A stretch of DNA of 64,000 nt from Alteromonas lipotrueae (GTDB taxonomy: Bacteria; Pseudomonadota; Gammaproteobacteria; Enterobacterales; Alteromonadaceae): contig NZ_JAESDI010000013.1 in assembly GCF_019249215.1 (NCBI RefSeq), positions 1 through 64,000 on the forward strand, read 5' to 3'. The translations under genes were made by a program, and so were the position numbers. Below the pieces are notes generated by a model. The model did not search any database, was not told the DNA's origin, and was given only the letters and a program-made list of their open reading frames with translations. Position 1 is the first letter of the stretch; the number at the start of each line of letters is the position of its first letter. Of the stretch, positions 17,678 through 27,039 are shown piece by piece.

Positions 17678-18304
17678 CTAATTAAATTGTATTAACCCAC
17701 TGTGCAGTGGTGTTTTTGTTGTATTGTTGTAGCCTGACACTTCAAAATCGTATACTCCTGATTCAAAGTGCTGTAATCCCATGTTTATGAAAATTTCGCT
17801 TGTAGAAGTTAAATGTAAAGCGCTTGTCGTGAACACTTGCTCTCCTTTTTGATTGGTTAACGTGAACCCATATTTGGGATAATCAAATTCAGGTATTTCA
17901 GTATCAACGTAAATTGCAAACACGAGCTGGCTGACCGATTGAGTCACCTTAACCGCATCAAATTCTGAAGCTCGAACATTCGCCATTTCCAAGCGATAAA
18001 CATTTAAATCGGAATTTGGTTCTAAGCGCTGAGAGGTATTGAACGGCGTTGGCATTAATAAAACGAGAATCAATGCAGCGGCGGCTGCCCAAAGCGGAAT
18101 TGGCTGCTTCCACACGCGAGGTTTGCTTTGAATAGGCGTTACCTTATCTACGCTGTTTGCTTGCATTCCCTTGTACAAACGCTCTGTAAGCTCTAGTTGA
18201 TCTAAACACGCTTGGTTAGACAAAAAATAAGCTTCAAACTCCGCTTCTTCACTCGGTGTCATTCTACCTAGCACATACCGTTCTATTCTTTCATCTTGCT
18301 TCAC
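17678..18304 (-). CDS. Anti-sigma factor-like membrane protein
   Basis: The product has 208 residues from GTG 18304, chosen because AGGAG lies 8 nt upstream; a longer frame to 18385 has no such site. Residues 5-45 resemble an anti-sigma domain (IERYVLGRMTPSEEAEFEAY). The HxxxCxxC zinc ligands are mostly missing: one Cys remains and the His and second Cys positions are Phe/Tyr and Gln. A single membrane helix follows at about 65-85 (PLWAAAAALILVLLM), then a beta-rich periplasmic domain of about 120 residues. The layout is that of a one-pass anti-sigma factor with a sensor domain outside. It lies 113 bp after the ECF sigma gene, the expected partner. Confidence 0.72.
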   Translation of the reverse strand: MKQDERIERYVLGRMTPSEEAEFEAYFLSNQACLDQLELTERLYKGMQANSVDKVTPIQSKPRVWKQPIPLWAAAAALILVLLMPTPFNTSQRLEPNSDLNVYRLEMANVRASEFDAVKVTQSVSQLVFAIYVDTEIPEFDYPKYGFTLTNQKGEQVFTTSALHLTSTSEIFINMGLQHFESGVYDFEVSGYNNTTKTPLHSGLIQFN

Positions 18305-18417
18305 TACGCAAACTCCTAACCATGAATACTCTGGGTCTATTGTTTGTGAAATGCCTATGCTCTTGCGTACTAACGTCTTGTGCACTAACTAGGCCAAACC
18401 TCTCAGTGAAATTCATA

Positions 18418-19002
18418 TCAGTTATCTTCCATTACCGCTAACCACAGCGTTTTAAACCGCTGTTTGCAGCGATAAAGCACATTGTCGAAGTTTTTAGCGT
18501 TAACATTTAGTTCGTTACAAATCAGACTTTTATCTTGTTCATGTATATAGTAACGATGGAGTAATTCTCTATCTCTCGGTGTATTCAACTCTTTAATAAC
18601 CGTTTGAACAAGCAAGCCCAAGTTATGTCGTTCTAATACATCCTCGGGCGATTGTGTTAACGGGCCAGAATACTCAGACTCCAACGCTTCCCCTATACCC
18701 GTTTGTTGGCGCTTAACGTCACTTTTTCTAAAATGCATCAGTAGCTGATTTTTCGCCGTCTGAAGAATAAACGCTGACAACTTTGTGGCATCTCGTAGTT
18801 CATTATTCCTAATACGTTCAATGACGATGCGCCACGTTTCTTGGCTAATATCTTCAGCCAAATCAGGGTCGTGACATTTTCGCCTAAGCACAAAGCGTAA
18901 CCCCCTTTTATAACGCTCTATCATTTGTAATTCTGCGGCAGTATCTCCCGCTAAAATCCCTTTCACGATAGTGGCTGCAATATCGCTCTCAGACTCAGTC
19001 AT
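18418..19002 (-). CDS. ECF-type RNA polymerase sigma factor
   Basis: The product has 194 residues with sigma region 2 in the first half (DLAEDISQETW followed by LSAFILQTAKNQLL) and region 4 helix-turn-helix in the last 60 (ICNELNVNAKNFDNVLYRCKQR). Regions 1 and 3 are missing, as in extracytoplasmic-function sigma factors. The ATG overlaps the stop of the TPR-CHAT gene by 4 bp, so the two are translationally coupled. The anti-sigma-like gene follows. The sigma factor probably directs transcription of this module and unknown other targets. I could not define a confident ECF promoter by eye. Confidence 0.9.
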   Translation of the reverse strand: MTESESDIAATIVKGILAGDTAAELQMIERYKRGLRFVLRRKCHDPDLAEDISQETWRIVIERIRNNELRDATKLSAFILQTAKNQLLMHFRKSDVKRQQTGIGEALESEYSGPLTQSPEDVLERHNLGLLVQTVIKELNTPRDRELLHRYYIHEQDKSLICNELNVNAKNFDNVLYRCKQRFKTLWLAVMEDN

Positions 19003-22000
19003 GCCGCGTTACCATGCAGAACAAATCCCGCCCAGTAATAGGGCGATCGCCACGGGCGAGTTCCATTTTTTCTTTTGTGATTTTTCACCGCCACTTTCGC
19101 TTTTTCTAATGCTTCAGAGATGGGTAATTCGTGTTGTAGTAAATAACGATAAAACTCCTTCATCAGCTTCGCTGTTGCATCATCTTGTACTTGCCACAAA
19201 CTGCCTATAACACTATGTGCTCCAGCTTCGATGAAGGCGCGGGTTAAGCCAAGCATGCCTTCGCCCTCTATCAAGTGTCCTTGGGTAGTTTCGCAACCAC
19301 TTAACACAACAAGTTGGGCCTTTAGCCTAAGCCGCCTGATTTCCGAGGCAAACAGCAAATTGTCGGCACTTGAAGCGTTTGATAAAACGAGTCCACCCAA
19401 TTCAGGCACTTGATTATTTGCTAGCCCATGTGTCGCCATATGTAAGATATTAAAGGTAGATAAATCTAATTCTGCTAACGCTTGTTTACTGGCTTTACCT
19501 TTATTTAGAAGGGTTATCGGTTGAGCAGAGAACTCGTTTATGTAACTTGCCTCTTTTGCTGTATAAGGCAATGAGGAAGACTGAAAACCATAGACTAGCG
19601 GGCTGCTTTGGTCTTTTGGCATAGTCTTCATTAAAGGGTCTGACACAACAAGAATACTGCCTTCATCCACAGCCGTAGCGTAATTATCTCTTCTCGAATC
19701 TACTATGTTTTGTAAAGAATGTTGATAGCTTACTGACCACCCGCTCTGCGCGGGGGAAGATGTTGACAGTAATGAAAATGGTAAACGGGTTAACGCGCCA
19801 TCCGGTATTACAATTAAGTTCGTTTTGCCTTTGAATAGATACTCTGCATTGCTAGGAAAAAGTGTATTGCGTAGCTCTGCCACCTCTTTACGCATTTTAC
19901 GCAAAGGCAGTTTTTGCGATATCACATTCAGTACAGCGCCCACACGTTCACTAAAAAAACGCTCATGTTCACTCTTAAAGCTTACAATCTGCTGCTGATC
20001 AATAAACCACAACCTAGACTCCACTTCTGCGGTATCAATAAATAACACCACGTCATGCTCTGTTAAAGACTGCTGAAGTTGGGCCAATGATTTGGCCGAA
20101 AATTTAGCGGTAGACTGCGGAACAACATAATTGTCACTCTCAAGCTGATATAACGCTTCTGACAATACCCGTATTTCTCTGATGGTCTGTTTTCGCTGCT
20201 GTGTTTCAATTTGTGTACTAAGCTCAATCAATTTCACCTGCTGTTTTTGATTGAGCTTTTTTTGTTCACGTTGAATGTCGTTATTAGTATTGTTATCGCG
20301 GTAAAGCCCGTACCCTATGGTTCGTGATCGCGCCCCCTCAGCAAGTAATAAGCTCTGCTCTGCCGAAAGTGAGTTATCAACACGAACCAGCAAACTGACC
20401 ACCTTCTGGTAGGTAGAGAAATACCCCCTACGTAAATCGGTTCGCTTTATTTTTGAAAAAATGTCGTTGATCTGCTTGCTAATATCACGGCCTATTTGTA
20501 GTGCAAGTACTGGGTCGAGATGGGCTACTTCATTGGCATAGGCATATGTACTTTCTAACTGTGACAACGTGGAGCGCGTTTGAATAAGTTTGCTCGTTCC
20601 TTTGTTAAAATAGGTCTCAGCACTTTTAATGTTACCCATGGATGCATGCAGCGTGGCCATTTGTATTTGTGCTAAGCCGATTGACCGAATATCTTGCGTT
20701 TGCATCAGAACATTTAACGCATTTTGCTGATATTTCATTGCCTCATCTTTGCTACCAAGTAACGTAAGGGCATGCGCTAGATTTGAAGCAGCAATAGCAT
20801 GCTCGTAATCCGTGGCAATTCCATCAGTGTTAAACAAGTAACTCTCTATCCGCTCTTTCGCCTGTTGATGCTCTCCAAGTTGCATGTTGAGTAAACCAAC
20901 AAAAAAGTCGATTTCACTCGCCCCCTTTGAAGCATTCAATTTAAAAAATCTGCGCTTTGCTATATCAAACGTATCCTTCGAATAAATATACTGCCCCGTT
21001 GCCTGCAGAAGCTTCGCTTTTTCTACATTAGCCCACGCATCTAAGTATGCATGCTTAAACCTACCGCTTAGCTTTAGCGCCTGTGTAACATGATGATTGG
21101 CTTGCTCGATATTGCCTAGTTGTCGATACACACCCGAGAGTTTGATATGCAAGTTCGTGATTGCGTAGTTATCTGAAACTTGGGTTGCTAATTTCTTGGC
21201 GAGAACGTATTGCTGCATGGCGTTGTTAAAATCGCCCGTGTGATAAAACAGCCATCCTAAAGAGGTCATGCTTTTAATAGCATTTGACACATCACCTTGT
21301 TCCAAGAAAATTTTGCTGGTTTCTTCAAAGGCCGTTACAGCATTCAAATAGCTTCCATTTTCAATTTCTATTGACGCTTCTAACTCTTTCGCCTCTGCAT
21401 ACAACAAGGGATAGTGCCCAGAATTTAGATGGCCGAACACAATGCTTAAGTACGCCACCGCGGTATCAAATTCACCTTTTTCATAAATATAGTGACTCGC
21501 TAAGTCATTATGAATTTTAATAAGGTAGGATTGGGGAATAGATGTCTGCTGTAAAATACGTTTTAGTAAATCAGCTTGATTGTCGTATTCTCCAAGGTAG
21601 TGGCTCACTATGGATTGCATATAGGCACTGAAAACAATGAGAGAGTGATCTTCTAACGATGTTGCAATATTCTCTGCTTTTTCATAGTGCGAACGCACAT
21701 CATGTAAGGCTTCTTTATACTCCATCTCTACAAGCTGATTTTCTGCCGCAGACCACGTTAAGGAAGCGAATTGAATGGCATTGTAGAAATTCCTATGAGC
21801 ATCCAATCCGGTACCAATTGCACTAAATAAGATATCGCTGCGACCTTGCGTTGGCGATGATGCCGAAGTATCTATTTCAACGTAACAAATGACACAGTCG
21901 TTCGCATCGAAGAGTAGGTATTCAGGTTGTCTATAGGCGGCTGGAATATCAAGAGTGAGTAAGGGCTTGCTAGTTTCATATTCATCGCCATAAAGCGCTA

Positions 22001-22259
22001 AGCGAACATTTGCTGCTGATTGCGTTGCTTTAATAAGCACTGTCACACCCGACGTAGGGATAACTCTAAACGTTGTTTTTTCATTAAGGCTTACTTGGAA
22101 ATTCGCCGTGGTAGCGTCCGATACTGTCACGGTGGGAAGCAATGTATTTTCTTCCGCCCATCCAGAAAAAGAAAACATATAAAGCATAGAAATAAAGAAA
22201 GGAAAACCACATAGCAAAGCTAGTGATCTTTTGATGAAAGAGACGCTTGGAGTTTCCAT
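18999..22259 (-). CDS. Exported TPR-CHAT (caspase-like) protease protein
   Basis: This 1086-residue protein starts with a hydrophobic signal (about residues 8-35, ending FSGWAEE), so it should be periplasmic or anchored in the inner membrane. A beta-rich segment follows (about 40-150), then many tetratricopeptide repeats (about 190-640) with phrases such as LGWLFYHTGDFNNAMQQY. The C-terminal CHAT domain (about 780-1086) carries the caspase-like dyad His944 (HMATHG) and Cys989 (LSGCETTQG). CHAT domains belong to the separase/caspase clan, usually acting as regulated proteases. It is first in a unit with ECF sigma (4 bp overlap), anti-sigma-like, lipoproteins and a serine protease. No ribosome site is obvious before ATG 22259. 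Confidence 0.86.
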   Translation of the reverse strand: METPSVSFIKRSLALLCGFPFFISMLYMFSFSGWAEENTLLPTVTVSDATTANFQVSLNEKTTFRVIPTSGVTVLIKATQSAANVRLALYGDEYETSKPLLTLDIPAAYRQPEYLLFDANDCVICYVEIDTSASSPTQGRSDILFSAIGTGLDAHRNFYNAIQFASLTWSAAENQLVEMEYKEALHDVRSHYEKAENIATSLEDHSLIVFSAYMQSIVSHYLGEYDNQADLLKRILQQTSIPQSYLIKIHNDLASHYIYEKGEFDTAVAYLSIVFGHLNSGHYPLLYAEAKELEASIEIENGSYLNAVTAFEETSKIFLEQGDVSNAIKSMTSLGWLFYHTGDFNNAMQQYVLAKKLATQVSDNYAITNLHIKLSGVYRQLGNIEQANHHVTQALKLSGRFKHAYLDAWANVEKAKLLQATGQYIYSKDTFDIAKRRFFKLNASKGASEIDFFVGLLNMQLGEHQQAKERIESYLFNTDGIATDYEHAIAASNLAHALTLLGSKDEAMKYQQNALNVLMQTQDIRSIGLAQIQMATLHASMGNIKSAETYFNKGTSKLIQTRSTLSQLESTYAYANEVAHLDPVLALQIGRDISKQINDIFSKIKRTDLRRGYFSTYQKVVSLLVRVDNSLSAEQSLLLAEGARSRTIGYGLYRDNNTNNDIQREQKKLNQKQQVKLIELSTQIETQQRKQTIREIRVLSEALYQLESDNYVVPQSTAKFSAKSLAQLQQSLTEHDVVLFIDTAEVESRLWFIDQQQIVSFKSEHERFFSERVGAVLNVISQKLPLRKMRKEVAELRNTLFPSNAEYLFKGKTNLIVIPDGALTRLPFSLLSTSSPAQSGWSVSYQHSLQNIVDSRRDNYATAVDEGSILVVSDPLMKTMPKDQSSPLVYGFQSSSLPYTAKEASYINEFSAQPITLLNKGKASKQALAELDLSTFNILHMATHGLANNQVPELGGLVLSNASSADNLLFASEIRRLRLKAQLVVLSGCETTQGHLIEGEGMLGLTRAFIEAGAHSVIGSLWQVQDDATAKLMKEFYRYLLQHELPISEALEKAKVAVKNHKRKNGTRPWRSPYYWAGFVLHGNAA

Positions 22260-22498
22260 ACATGCTTTTACGCCACCAAAGTATCGTTCAAAAAATACAC
22301 TAATTTATTTGAACACTCAAGTCGCCTCATACTAGCAGGCCTTATTTACCTAGCCTTGGATTTTTCTTTTTTCCTCTAACGAACTGCAATACGCCTCTAA
22401 ACGAGTACTAGTGGAGATCATTCTCGTATAAGCCTGCAATATCAAATACATTCAGAACCTAATATTCTTGTCATAGCGAATCACTGCAAACATGGCTT

Positions 22499-23707
22499 TT
22501 AAAAAGGCTCATCGATAGCTTTGCTTGGTTCAGTGAACCACACTGCGCCAGTGTCAGATACATAAAAGTGATCTTCCAAACGAATACCAAACTCGTTGGG
22601 AACCACTATCATGGGCTCATTGCTAAAGCACATACCTGGTGCCATAAGGTGTGGATTATCCTTCACCAAGTATGGCCACTCGTGAATATCCATACCAATA
22701 CCATGCCCTGTTCTATGGGGCAAACCAGGGAGATTATAATCTGGGCCTAAGCCATCGGACGCTAAACTGTCTCGGGCGGCCTTATCAACATCGCCACAGG
22801 GTACGCCTGGTTTTACTGCATCAAATGCGGCGTACTGCGCGCGTTTTTCACTTTCCCACATCGCCTTTTGCTTCACCGTTGGCTTACCAAAGCAGTAGGT
22901 TCGCGTAATATCAGATAGATACCCATGAACTTTGCAGCCGGTATCAATAAGCACCAAGTCGTTTTCTTCTAATATTTGTGGGTCTTTTACCCCATGTGGA
23001 AATGACGTTGCTGTACCAAAAAGTACAATACAAAAGTAATTGCCACTGGCACCCACTTTTTTGTGGGCATCATTGATAAAGGCTTCTACTTCTGTGGTAG
23101 TAATCCCTGCATAGAGCATACTGGCTGTAGCTTTATGCACTGCAAGGGTCATATCCATAGCACGCTGTATAAGCGCAAGTTCGTTGACCGATTTGTGCAT
23201 TCGGCAGTGGGCAGTAACCTCTGCGCCATTAATAATACTGGCGCCTTCAGGGAGTGCTTTATTAAACCCATCCACAACGAAGAATTGGGTCGATTCATCT
23301 ACCGCGATTTTCTTGCCACCAGCAGTATCAATTTCACCCAGTAAATGAGCAATCAGTGCATAAGGGCTTTCATGCTCTTGCCACCCAATAATGTCGCCGT
23401 TAATCACTTTACGCTCTTCAAGGGAGTCAATTTCAAAGTAAGGCGCTACATAGATGATATCGCCAGAGGCAGGAAGAATAGCGCCCACTAAACGCTCGCT
23501 GGCATACCATTGCATGCCCGTAAAGTAAGATAAGTTAGTGCCGGCATTAAGGTACAGCGCACCAATACTATTTTGCTGCATATATTGCTGTGCTTTATCT
23601 ATGCGAGTTAAGTATTCACTTTTTTGAATAGGCGCTACATCGCTAGTCATATTTGAAAGACTGCCCAGTGCTTCTTCCTTTGTTTTCCCGCCAATAAGTG
23701 TTGTCAT
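22499..23707 (-). CDS. M24 family metallopeptidase (Xaa-Pro peptidase-like)
   Basis: The product has 402 residues. The N-terminal creatinase-like domain covers about 35-170, and the pita-bread catalytic domain about 180-400. The five metal ligands are visible: Asp in LIDTG and DITRT, His in TGHGIG, Glu in SNEPM and Glu in RLEDH. Family members cleave Xaa-Pro bonds or hydrolyse related amides such as creatine or ectoine derivatives, and I cannot choose among them here. A ribosome site (AAGGGCAGG) precedes ATG 23707. It lies upstream of the TPR-CHAT gene on the same strand but 239 bp away, so it is probably separate. Confidence 0.88.
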   Translation of the reverse strand: MTTLIGGKTKEEALGSLSNMTSDVAPIQKSEYLTRIDKAQQYMQQNSIGALYLNAGTNLSYFTGMQWYASERLVGAILPASGDIIYVAPYFEIDSLEERKVINGDIIGWQEHESPYALIAHLLGEIDTAGGKKIAVDESTQFFVVDGFNKALPEGASIINGAEVTAHCRMHKSVNELALIQRAMDMTLAVHKATASMLYAGITTTEVEAFINDAHKKVGASGNYFCIVLFGTATSFPHGVKDPQILEENDLVLIDTGCKVHGYLSDITRTYCFGKPTVKQKAMWESEKRAQYAAFDAVKPGVPCGDVDKAARDSLASDGLGPDYNLPGLPHRTGHGIGMDIHEWPYLVKDNPHLMAPGMCFSNEPMIVVPNEFGIRLEDHFYVSDTGAVWFTEPSKAIDEPF

Positions 23708-23841
23708 AACCTGCCCTTATAATTTTATACGTCGATAAAGCAGTTGCACTGTACAACACTGAAGCAAAAAGTCGAGAAAGCCAAATAAAAGCTTATTCGC
23801 TGATCAACGAATAGGCATGTTAAACCTAGGAAGGCGTTAAG

Positions 23842-25641
23842 TTATTTATCTCCCACCTGCTTGGGTAACTTAAGCGTAAACGTGGTATCTAGGTCGCTCG
23901 ATTCTTCCATAGGAGCAAGTGCTAACGTCCCTTGCATTTTCTTCGCTAAATTAGAGCAGACAGACAACCCCATTCCAGTTCCTTTGCCAACATCTTTAGT
24001 CGTGAAGAAAGGGTCAAAAATATGTTTTCGACTTTTTTCTGCTATTCCCCCCGCGTTATCCGAAACATTTATTAGCACAAACTCTGGTTTTTCCGCGACT
24101 GCGACCTTTATAATTTTCTGCTGAGTTTGCTTATCTGATGTAGCGTGAGCCTGAATCGCATTTTTAATCAAATTTGCAATTATCTGTTGTATGAAGCCTT
24201 TATGAGAAGTTATCTGAATATCACTATCAATCACTAGTTGAACCTCAACGTCTTCTTTCAATTCATATTTGAGCATTCGAACGGTTTCTCTGGTTACCTC
24301 ACTGATGTTTAGCAACTGATTCTCAAGTGACTCTTTTCGAGAATAGCTCCCCAAATCACTAATGATATCCCTTACCCTCAGTAAGCCTTCTTTCGAATCA
24401 TGAACAAGTGCTTTAATGTCTTCGGTCACAAAATCAATATCACTGGTTTGTTTAAAGCTTTGTATTGACTGGGTGATCTTCTGGTTTACTGGCTGCTCAA
24501 TCTCGTTAATGGATTGAATGAGCTGTTCATGCAAATCCACCATGTGGATTAACGTTTCCACATAATGGTCGAGGGGGTCGAAGTTGCTAATAACAAACGC
24601 TAACGGGTTGTTTATTTCATGGGCAATCCCTGCTGCCATGTGCCCAACAGACGCCATCTTTTCTACATGAATTAAATGATCTTGGGTCGTTTTTAGCTCG
24701 GCCAAAGTTTCTTTTAAACGCTGATAATGCGTGGCCATTCGCGATTCTGCAAATCGCCTTTCTAATATTATTTTAAGCTGTAAAGAAGCATCACGCATAA
24801 CGTTTAGCTTCGTGGTAGATACGCTATCTAGCGCTTCCTCGCTTATGAAACAGAGAATGGAAGCCAAGTTATTGTTGTAAACAATTAGCGGAAATACCAA
24901 ATAGCTCACTACTGGGTTTGGCAACATGTCAATTAATGACCGCATAGGCGCAAGCTCTGGTGATAAGTTAACCACGGGGGCTTTACATTGCAGGGCTAGG
25001 TTGATGATGTATTGCTTTGTATCATGGTCTACTTCATCAAGTTGGCTCTGGCTAATTGAGGGCTGTGATGTGGGTACACAGGTAACTTTAGCGGGAGTAA
25101 CCACTAAACCACTGTGCCCACCACAAAAATGCAGCAACGTTTCCGCATAGGATGCGATTAATGCCTGAATATTCTGTCGTTGATGGGAAAATCGATTCAC
25201 CGAGGTGAGCATATTCACTTGCGCATCTTTCTCTATTAGATGCTTATTAGCAATGCTAATACGCTTAATAATGCGAGCAATTTTACGCTGTACAAACGCA
25301 GCGTCCTCCTTATTTAAGCGGATAACATCGTCCACATCGGCCCTATTCATTATTTGGCTCGGTGTGGTAGAAACGGCATCACTCGCGCAGATAACCAAGG
25401 TGCTACTATGCGATGCTAATGACGTTCGCACATAGTCTACTATTTCTATGCTGTCTGACTCACTTTGTGCATCATTAATATGGAAGAAGATTTTGTCTGG
25501 CGTATTGGAACGCAGTGCTTTTTTTAGTTTTTTGACTGATGAATAACAATGAGTGACAAGGCCTGCGGGTAAAAAATCAGCCAACTCAGATGGCGCGTTA
25601 GTGTATATCATTGCCATTTTAGGCAGATTAGAATTCACCAT
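23842..25641 (-). CDS. Sensor histidine kinase divergent from the BLUF protein
   Basis: The product has 599 residues. The first 130 residues resemble a degenerate receiver domain, followed by a GAF-like region (about 150-290) and a short coiled coil. The kinase core follows: the H-box is MAAGIAHEINNPLAF near residue 330, and the ATP-binding boxes are NLIKNAIQAH, DNAGGI, FDPFFTTK and GTGMGLSV. There are no membrane segments, so it is soluble. It is transcribed away from a BLUF photoreceptor gene with 84 bp between them, so a blue-light input is possible. No response regulator gene is adjacent. Confidence 0.87.
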   Translation of the reverse strand: MVNSNLPKMAMIYTNAPSELADFLPAGLVTHCYSSVKKLKKALRSNTPDKIFFHINDAQSESDSIEIVDYVRTSLASHSSTLVICASDAVSTTPSQIMNRADVDDVIRLNKEDAAFVQRKIARIIKRISIANKHLIEKDAQVNMLTSVNRFSHQRQNIQALIASYAETLLHFCGGHSGLVVTPAKVTCVPTSQPSISQSQLDEVDHDTKQYIINLALQCKAPVVNLSPELAPMRSLIDMLPNPVVSYLVFPLIVYNNNLASILCFISEEALDSVSTTKLNVMRDASLQLKIILERRFAESRMATHYQRLKETLAELKTTQDHLIHVEKMASVGHMAAGIAHEINNPLAFVISNFDPLDHYVETLIHMVDLHEQLIQSINEIEQPVNQKITQSIQSFKQTSDIDFVTEDIKALVHDSKEGLLRVRDIISDLGSYSRKESLENQLLNISEVTRETVRMLKYELKEDVEVQLVIDSDIQITSHKGFIQQIIANLIKNAIQAHATSDKQTQQKIIKVAVAEKPEFVLINVSDNAGGIAEKSRKHIFDPFFTTKDVGKGTGMGLSVCSNLAKKMQGTLALAPMEESSDLDTTFTLKLPKQVGDK

Positions 25642-25725
25642 ACAGTTGAAGATTTCATCCTTTTGCTCTATCTATTCTTAATAGACTTATAGTTTGTTTT
25701 TACCAAAAGGAGTATTAATAATTCT

Positions 25726-26145
25726 ATGAAAAATATCGTGCGCTTAATCTATTTAAGTTCGGCAACCAGAGATATGTCGCTCTCAGATATGAAAGATATC
25801 TTAACTGTTGCCCGTAAAAACAATCAATCGCTTGGGATTTGCGGAATGCTTTGCTATGACAACCGCTATTTTGTGCAAGCTTTAGAAGGTGAGCGCGAAG
25901 CGGTTAATGAATTATTTTTCCATATTTCAGACGATGCTCGACACTCTGATGTCATTATCTCCAGCTACGAATATATCGATAAACCCACCTTTACAGAGTG
26001 GAATATGGGTTATGCTGGCAGTACGCCAATTTTTACTGAGTTACTCGCTCGATTATCGCAAACCGAGTTTGAACCAACCAAACTTCCACCAAAGCAGATA
26101 TACGCTTTGTTAAGACACCTTTCAGCCCATCAGCAAACGGTTTAG
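25726..26145 (+). CDS. BLUF domain blue-light sensor
   Basis: The product is 139 residues and is a short BLUF protein, with only about 40 residues after the flavin domain. The flavin-site residues are in place: Tyr9 (LIYLSS), Asn33 (NNQSLG), Gln51 (FVQALEG), Trp92 and Met94 (EWNMGY). The spacings equal those of AppA (Tyr21, Asn45, Gln63, Trp104, Met106). FAD binding and light-driven hydrogen-bond switching are therefore expected. There is no output domain, so it must act on a partner, plausibly the divergent histidine kinase. AAGGAG precedes the ATG by about 12 nt. Confidence 0.93.
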   Translation: MKNIVRLIYLSSATRDMSLSDMKDILTVARKNNQSLGICGMLCYDNRYFVQALEGEREAVNELFFHISDDARHSDVIISSYEYIDKPTFTEWNMGYAGSTPIFTELLARLSQTEFEPTKLPPKQIYALLRHLSAHQQTV

Positions 26146-26249
26146 TTTTAACGACATTTCGCATTTTTGAGCGGCTGTTCGATAACAAGGTTTATGGATT
26201 TACGTTAAGGTTTACGTCTTGCCTCTGACTCCATCCATTGAAGAACACT

Positions 26250-26957
26250 TTATACCTCAACGGTTGTTTTTAAACTGGGGTAAAGATTGAAAAACTCACA
26301 CCAATGAGAAATCGACATGGTGTTGTCATTCTTATCTACGTTAGTTGGCGGTAAGCCTTTTAAGTGGCTTGCTCCGGTGTACTTAACGACCTGCATGTCA
26401 GCGGCCAATGCTCCTTGTATACCCGCTTCTGAGTCTTCAATAACCAAACAGTGCTTAGGCTTGACGCCCATCTTCGATGCGGCAAGTAAGAATATATCGG
26501 GGGCTGGCTTCCCATGTAACACTTCGGTACTTGTGGTAATACGCCCTTTAAAAAAAGAACGAAGCCCTGTTTTTTCTAGCGCAAACGCAACCCGCTCTGG
26601 GCTACTGCTAGTCGCAATGCAGCTTCTGACATTCAAGTGCGCGAGCACACGGTTAAGCTTGGGAGTAGTTTGTAACTCTTCAGCAAACACCTGTAACAAC
26701 GCCGTTAAATAATTATCTCTGAACTCAGCTGGAAGTGAAATGGTGAAGTCGGTTAAAATCTGCTTTTGTGCAGATTCATAACTTTTACCTAAAAAATGCT
26801 CGTCAAAGTAAGCACTTGAAACCACTACACCTAAGTCGGCCAACATGGCAATGATTACCCGCTTGCATAGCACTTCGCTATCTACTAACACCCCATCACA
26901 GTCGAAAATAACGAGCTGAATGCCTGTACTGTCAAGGGAGATTTTACTGCTACCCAT
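26250..26957 (-). CDS. HAD-superfamily sugar phosphatase/phosphoglucomutase-like
   Basis: The product has 235 residues from ATG 26957, which has an AAGG ribosome site; a frame to 27023 runs into the upstream ABC gene region and is less likely. Motif I is FDCDGVLVDSE (nucleophile and acid Asp), motif II is the TSSS segment, and motif III/IV is EDSEAGIQGA. This is the beta-phosphoglucomutase-like subfamily with an alpha-helical cap. It probably dephosphorylates or isomerises a sugar or polyol phosphate. It is the last gene after the ABC transporter genes 27040-31158, so the substrate is probably related to the sugar imported. Confidence 0.85.
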   Translation of the reverse strand: MGSSKISLDSTGIQLVIFDCDGVLVDSEVLCKRVIIAMLADLGVVVSSAYFDEHFLGKSYESAQKQILTDFTISLPAEFRDNYLTALLQVFAEELQTTPKLNRVLAHLNVRSCIATSSSPERVAFALEKTGLRSFFKGRITTSTEVLHGKPAPDIFLLAASKMGVKPKHCLVIEDSEAGIQGALAADMQVVKYTGASHLKGLPPTNVDKNDNTMSISHWCEFFNLYPSLKTTVEV

Positions 26958-27039
26958 TTGATAATCCTTGTATATTTCGTCCTTAAAAACGTGCAGGCTA
27001 CTCTTGAATGCAATAACCCGCACATCAACTAAAAACGAA

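Noticed and set aside
12744-22259. A CRISPR-linked (type III-E) origin of the CHAT module
   Set aside because: No repeat array and no Cas genes are visible in the window, and the CHAT protein has a signal peptide, unlike Csx29.
22260-22330. Possible ECF-type promoter (GAAC box) ahead of the TPR-CHAT gene
   Set aside because: A GAAC is present, but the distance to any CGT-like -10 box is too short for a normal ECF promoter, so autoregulation cannot be claimed.
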